Assembly: GCA_024643945.1 (NCBI GenBank) | Contig: JAHELX010000469.1 | Span: 1 to 5,304, forward strand | DNA: 5,304 nucleotides | Source: Anaerolineales bacterium | Lineage (GTDB): Bacteria > Chloroflexota > Anaerolineae > 4572-78 > NAK82 | Reading direction: 5' to 3' | Shown: piece after piece, positions 4,393-5,304 of the stretch | How the letters are laid out: every line of letters begins with the position of its first letter | Position numbering within the stretch: position 1 is the stretch's first letter | Program-made: the position numbers and the translations under genes | The notes under the pieces: generated by a model | What the model saw: only the letters and a program-made list of their open reading frames with translations | Databases searched by the model: none | What the model was told of the DNA's origin: nothing

Positions 4393-4716
4393 ATGAGCCA
4401 AATACTCCAACAGATTTTGGAGCTAATCGAACGTGACGAGGTAAGAATATCAGCTCACGGGTACGATGAGTTGGCTGAGGATGATCTTCTTGTACGAGAT
4501 GGAATGGCTGGTGTCCGAGAAGCCGTTGTTATAGAAGATTACCCCAACTATCCCAAAGGCCCGTGTGTCCTTGTACTGGAATCTGATCTTCAAGGTAAGC
4601 CCATTCACGTGGTTTGGGGTATTCCTAGAAACGCATCTTCCCCTGCGGTTTCAGTCACAGCGTATAGGCCGAGTCCAGAGCAATGGTCAAGCGATTTCAA
4701 GGTGAGAAGAAAATGA
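4393..4716 (+). CDS. DUF4258 domain protein, toxin-like first gene of a two-gene module
   Basis: 107 residues, small and soluble. Residues 18-29 (RISAHGYDELAE) match the DUF4258 opening with its conserved His. REAVVIEDYP (42-51) is the family's central strand, GKPIHVVWG (about 71-79) the conserved core strand, and VSVTAYRPSPEQW (about 87-99) the usual end. DUF4258 proteins resemble RelE/BrnT-type small toxins in size and gene context, but catalytic function is unproven. ATG 4393 is chosen because it sits 6 nt after the -10 box, suggesting a leaderless mRNA. GAGGT (4377-4381) would be an 11-nt-spaced ribosome site, or a 5-nt one for an in-frame TTG at 4387, if transcription begins further upstream. 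The stop overlaps the next gene's start (ATGA). Base composition is clearly more A/T-rich than the genes to the left, consistent with horizontal acquisition. Confidence 0.8.
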   Translation: MSQILQQILELIERDEVRISAHGYDELAEDDLLVRDGMAGVREAVVIEDYPNYPKGPCVLVLESDLQGKPIHVVWGIPRNASSPAVSVTAYRPSPEQWSSDFKVRRK

Positions 4717-4931
4717 TGACTAAGAGGCGTATTTCAAAGCTGGTGCATGAAGGTGAGTATGTTGCCGAGGTTGAGGTGGAACTGATTTACACCGACGAGG
4801 GCTGGTCGCCATATTTATCTCTCAGTGATGCCCAGAAACTGGATGAAGTCCGGGAATCGCTTCGCCGAGGAGAACTTGAGGTAGCCGCTCGCCTCGCTCG
4901 AGTTTTCAAACTCATCCCTATTGCCGCTTGA
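4713..4931 (+). CDS. Small partner of the DUF4258 protein, antitoxin-like
   Basis: 72 residues. It opens basic (MMTKRRISKLVHEG), then runs through an acidic beta segment (EYVAEVEVELIYTDEGWSPY, 15-34) and a helical half (SLSDAQKLDEVRESLRRGEL, 36-55, then EVAARLARVFKLIPIAA). I recall closely similar small proteins beside DUF4258 genes but know no named family for them. There is no recognisable helix-turn-helix or ribbon-helix-helix motif, so DNA binding is not evident. The start at 4713 is supported by AAGGTGA (4699-4705) 7 nt upstream and by the 4-nt ATGA overlap with the preceding stop, which implies translational coupling. A second ATG directly follows at 4716. A longer reading from 4683 lies inside the first gene and is less likely. 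Inference: immunity or antitoxin partner encoded second, as in HigBA- or BrnTA-type modules. Confidence 0.75.
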   Translation: MMTKRRISKLVHEGEYVAEVEVELIYTDEGWSPYLSLSDAQKLDEVRESLRRGELEVAARLARVFKLIPIAA

Positions 4932-5193
4932 TTTTGATTATGACAATCATAACTGAATGACAGAAGCGAGAAGATGACCCGTAGGGTGCAAATACTTCAA
5001 CCGTATGGACTCGGGAGAGAAAAGGATAGTTGGTCGGAGTTCCTAATACCGGAAGGGTGCAATACCCGCAGGGGCAACAGATCCATCTCAAGCGATTTTG
5101 GGATGCCCGGATGAAATGAGGGCGTGAAAACGAACAGAAGATTTGCCGGGCGATGTTGGTTCTACTGTTCGGGGCATGTCGCAACTCCTCCAG
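4932..5193. other. Stretch of about 260 nt without a convincing gene
   Basis: Just past the stop lies a weak A/T-rich inverted repeat ttatga-caa-tcataa (4938-4952). Two near-identical direct repeats, agggtgcaaatac (4983-4995) and agggtgcaatac (5054-5065), differ by one A. The minus-strand frame across this stretch has no ribosome site and a Cys/Pro/Ser-rich composition typical of a chance frame. Confidence 0.5.
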
Positions 5194-5202
5194 TGGTATA
5201 AT
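5194..5202 (+). promoter_or_regulatory. Extended -10 promoter near the right edge
   Basis: TGGTATAAT combines a consensus TATAAT (5197-5202) with the TGn extension. No good -35 box is present at 16-18 nt, as is usual for extended -10 promoters. Transcription would start near 5209 and run off the window. Confidence 0.5.
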
Positions 5203-5221
5203 CTCCTCTACGAGTTTTGAG

Positions 5222-5274
5222 CCGTGCAAGGGGGGCGACATGGCGTGCGTTCGAGGTCCCTTGGGGGCACACGG
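5222..5274 (+). other. Foldable start of a transcript leaving the window
   Basis: CCGTG (5222-5226) pairs with CACGG (5270-5274), and the adjoining CAAGGG (5227-5232) pairs with CCCTTG (5258-5263), leaving a 6-nt bulge at 5264-5269. This 11-bp structure begins about 13 nt from the predicted start of the promoter at 5194-5202. A 19-codon frame (ATG 5240) opens in its apical loop but has no family resemblance. It could be a 5' leader or a small RNA; it cannot be decided without downstream sequence. Confidence 0.3.
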
Positions 5275-5304
5275 GTTATCGATAAATCGATTCCTCTAGC
5301 AGAG

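Noticed and set aside
5008..5085. Weak resemblance to a glycine riboswitch (GGGAGAG, then CCGGAAGGGTGCAA, then CGCAGGGGCAACAG)
   Set aside because: The elements occur in the right order, but the P1 stem does not form, the final CUCUCAGG-like element is poor, and no glycine-related gene follows.
4918..5241. 107-codon minus-strand frame at the right end
   Set aside because: No ribosome site, composition rich in Cys, Pro, Ser and Arg, and overlap with the end of the DUF4258 partner gene.

Overview
This window looks like chromosomal DNA of a free-living, GC-rich bacterium, most likely Chloroflexota of the Anaerolineae type. The lineage is an inference from three things: a dispersed 26-bp repeat (141-166) that I associate with such genomes, a STAND-type ATPase fused to an OmpR-type winged helix, and a DUF4258 gene with its usual small partner. 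No rRNA, intact tRNA, transposase, integrase or CRISPR array is visible.

Left part (1-2936), all genes on the minus strand. The order of transcription is: a strong sigma70-like promoter (2901-2936); a regulator-like NTPase with a C-terminal DNA-binding winged helix (2854-1511); a universal stress protein with a degenerate nucleotide-binding loop (1408-881); an unrecognised 101-residue protein 25 nt further on (855-550); a 222-nt gap with two strong inverted repeats; and the N-terminal third or so of a lipoprotein entering an NHL beta-propeller (327-1, cut by the window edge). The NTPase/regulator next to a stress-protein gene suggests a stress-response neighbourhood. The stress-protein pair seems to have its own promoter, with a perfect 9-bp inverted repeat around the predicted transcription start.

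Middle (2937-4357). A metallo-beta-lactamase-fold hydrolase with a complete metal-ligand set (3998-3360, minus) is read from a good promoter at 4161-4189, through a leader of about 150 nt rich in hairpins. On each side lies a stretch with no convincing gene. Each of these holds a minus-strand segment resembling a decayed tRNA (2993-3064 and 4281-4354), possibly scars of old integration events.

Right part (4358-5304), plus strand. A visibly more A/T-rich two-gene module starts from a near-consensus promoter placed exactly 6 nt before an ATG, so the first gene may be leaderless. It encodes a DUF4258 protein and a 72-residue partner, joined by an ATGA start/stop overlap. The pair has the layout of a toxin-antitoxin-like module with the toxin-like gene first, and probably arrived horizontally. 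The last 370 nt hold no convincing gene. They do contain an extended -10 promoter followed by a foldable transcript start that runs off the window.

The most interesting items are the leaderless, translationally coupled DUF4258 module beside a tRNA-like scar, the structured leader of the hydrolase gene, and the short near-leaderless ORF overlapping the start of the STAND regulator.
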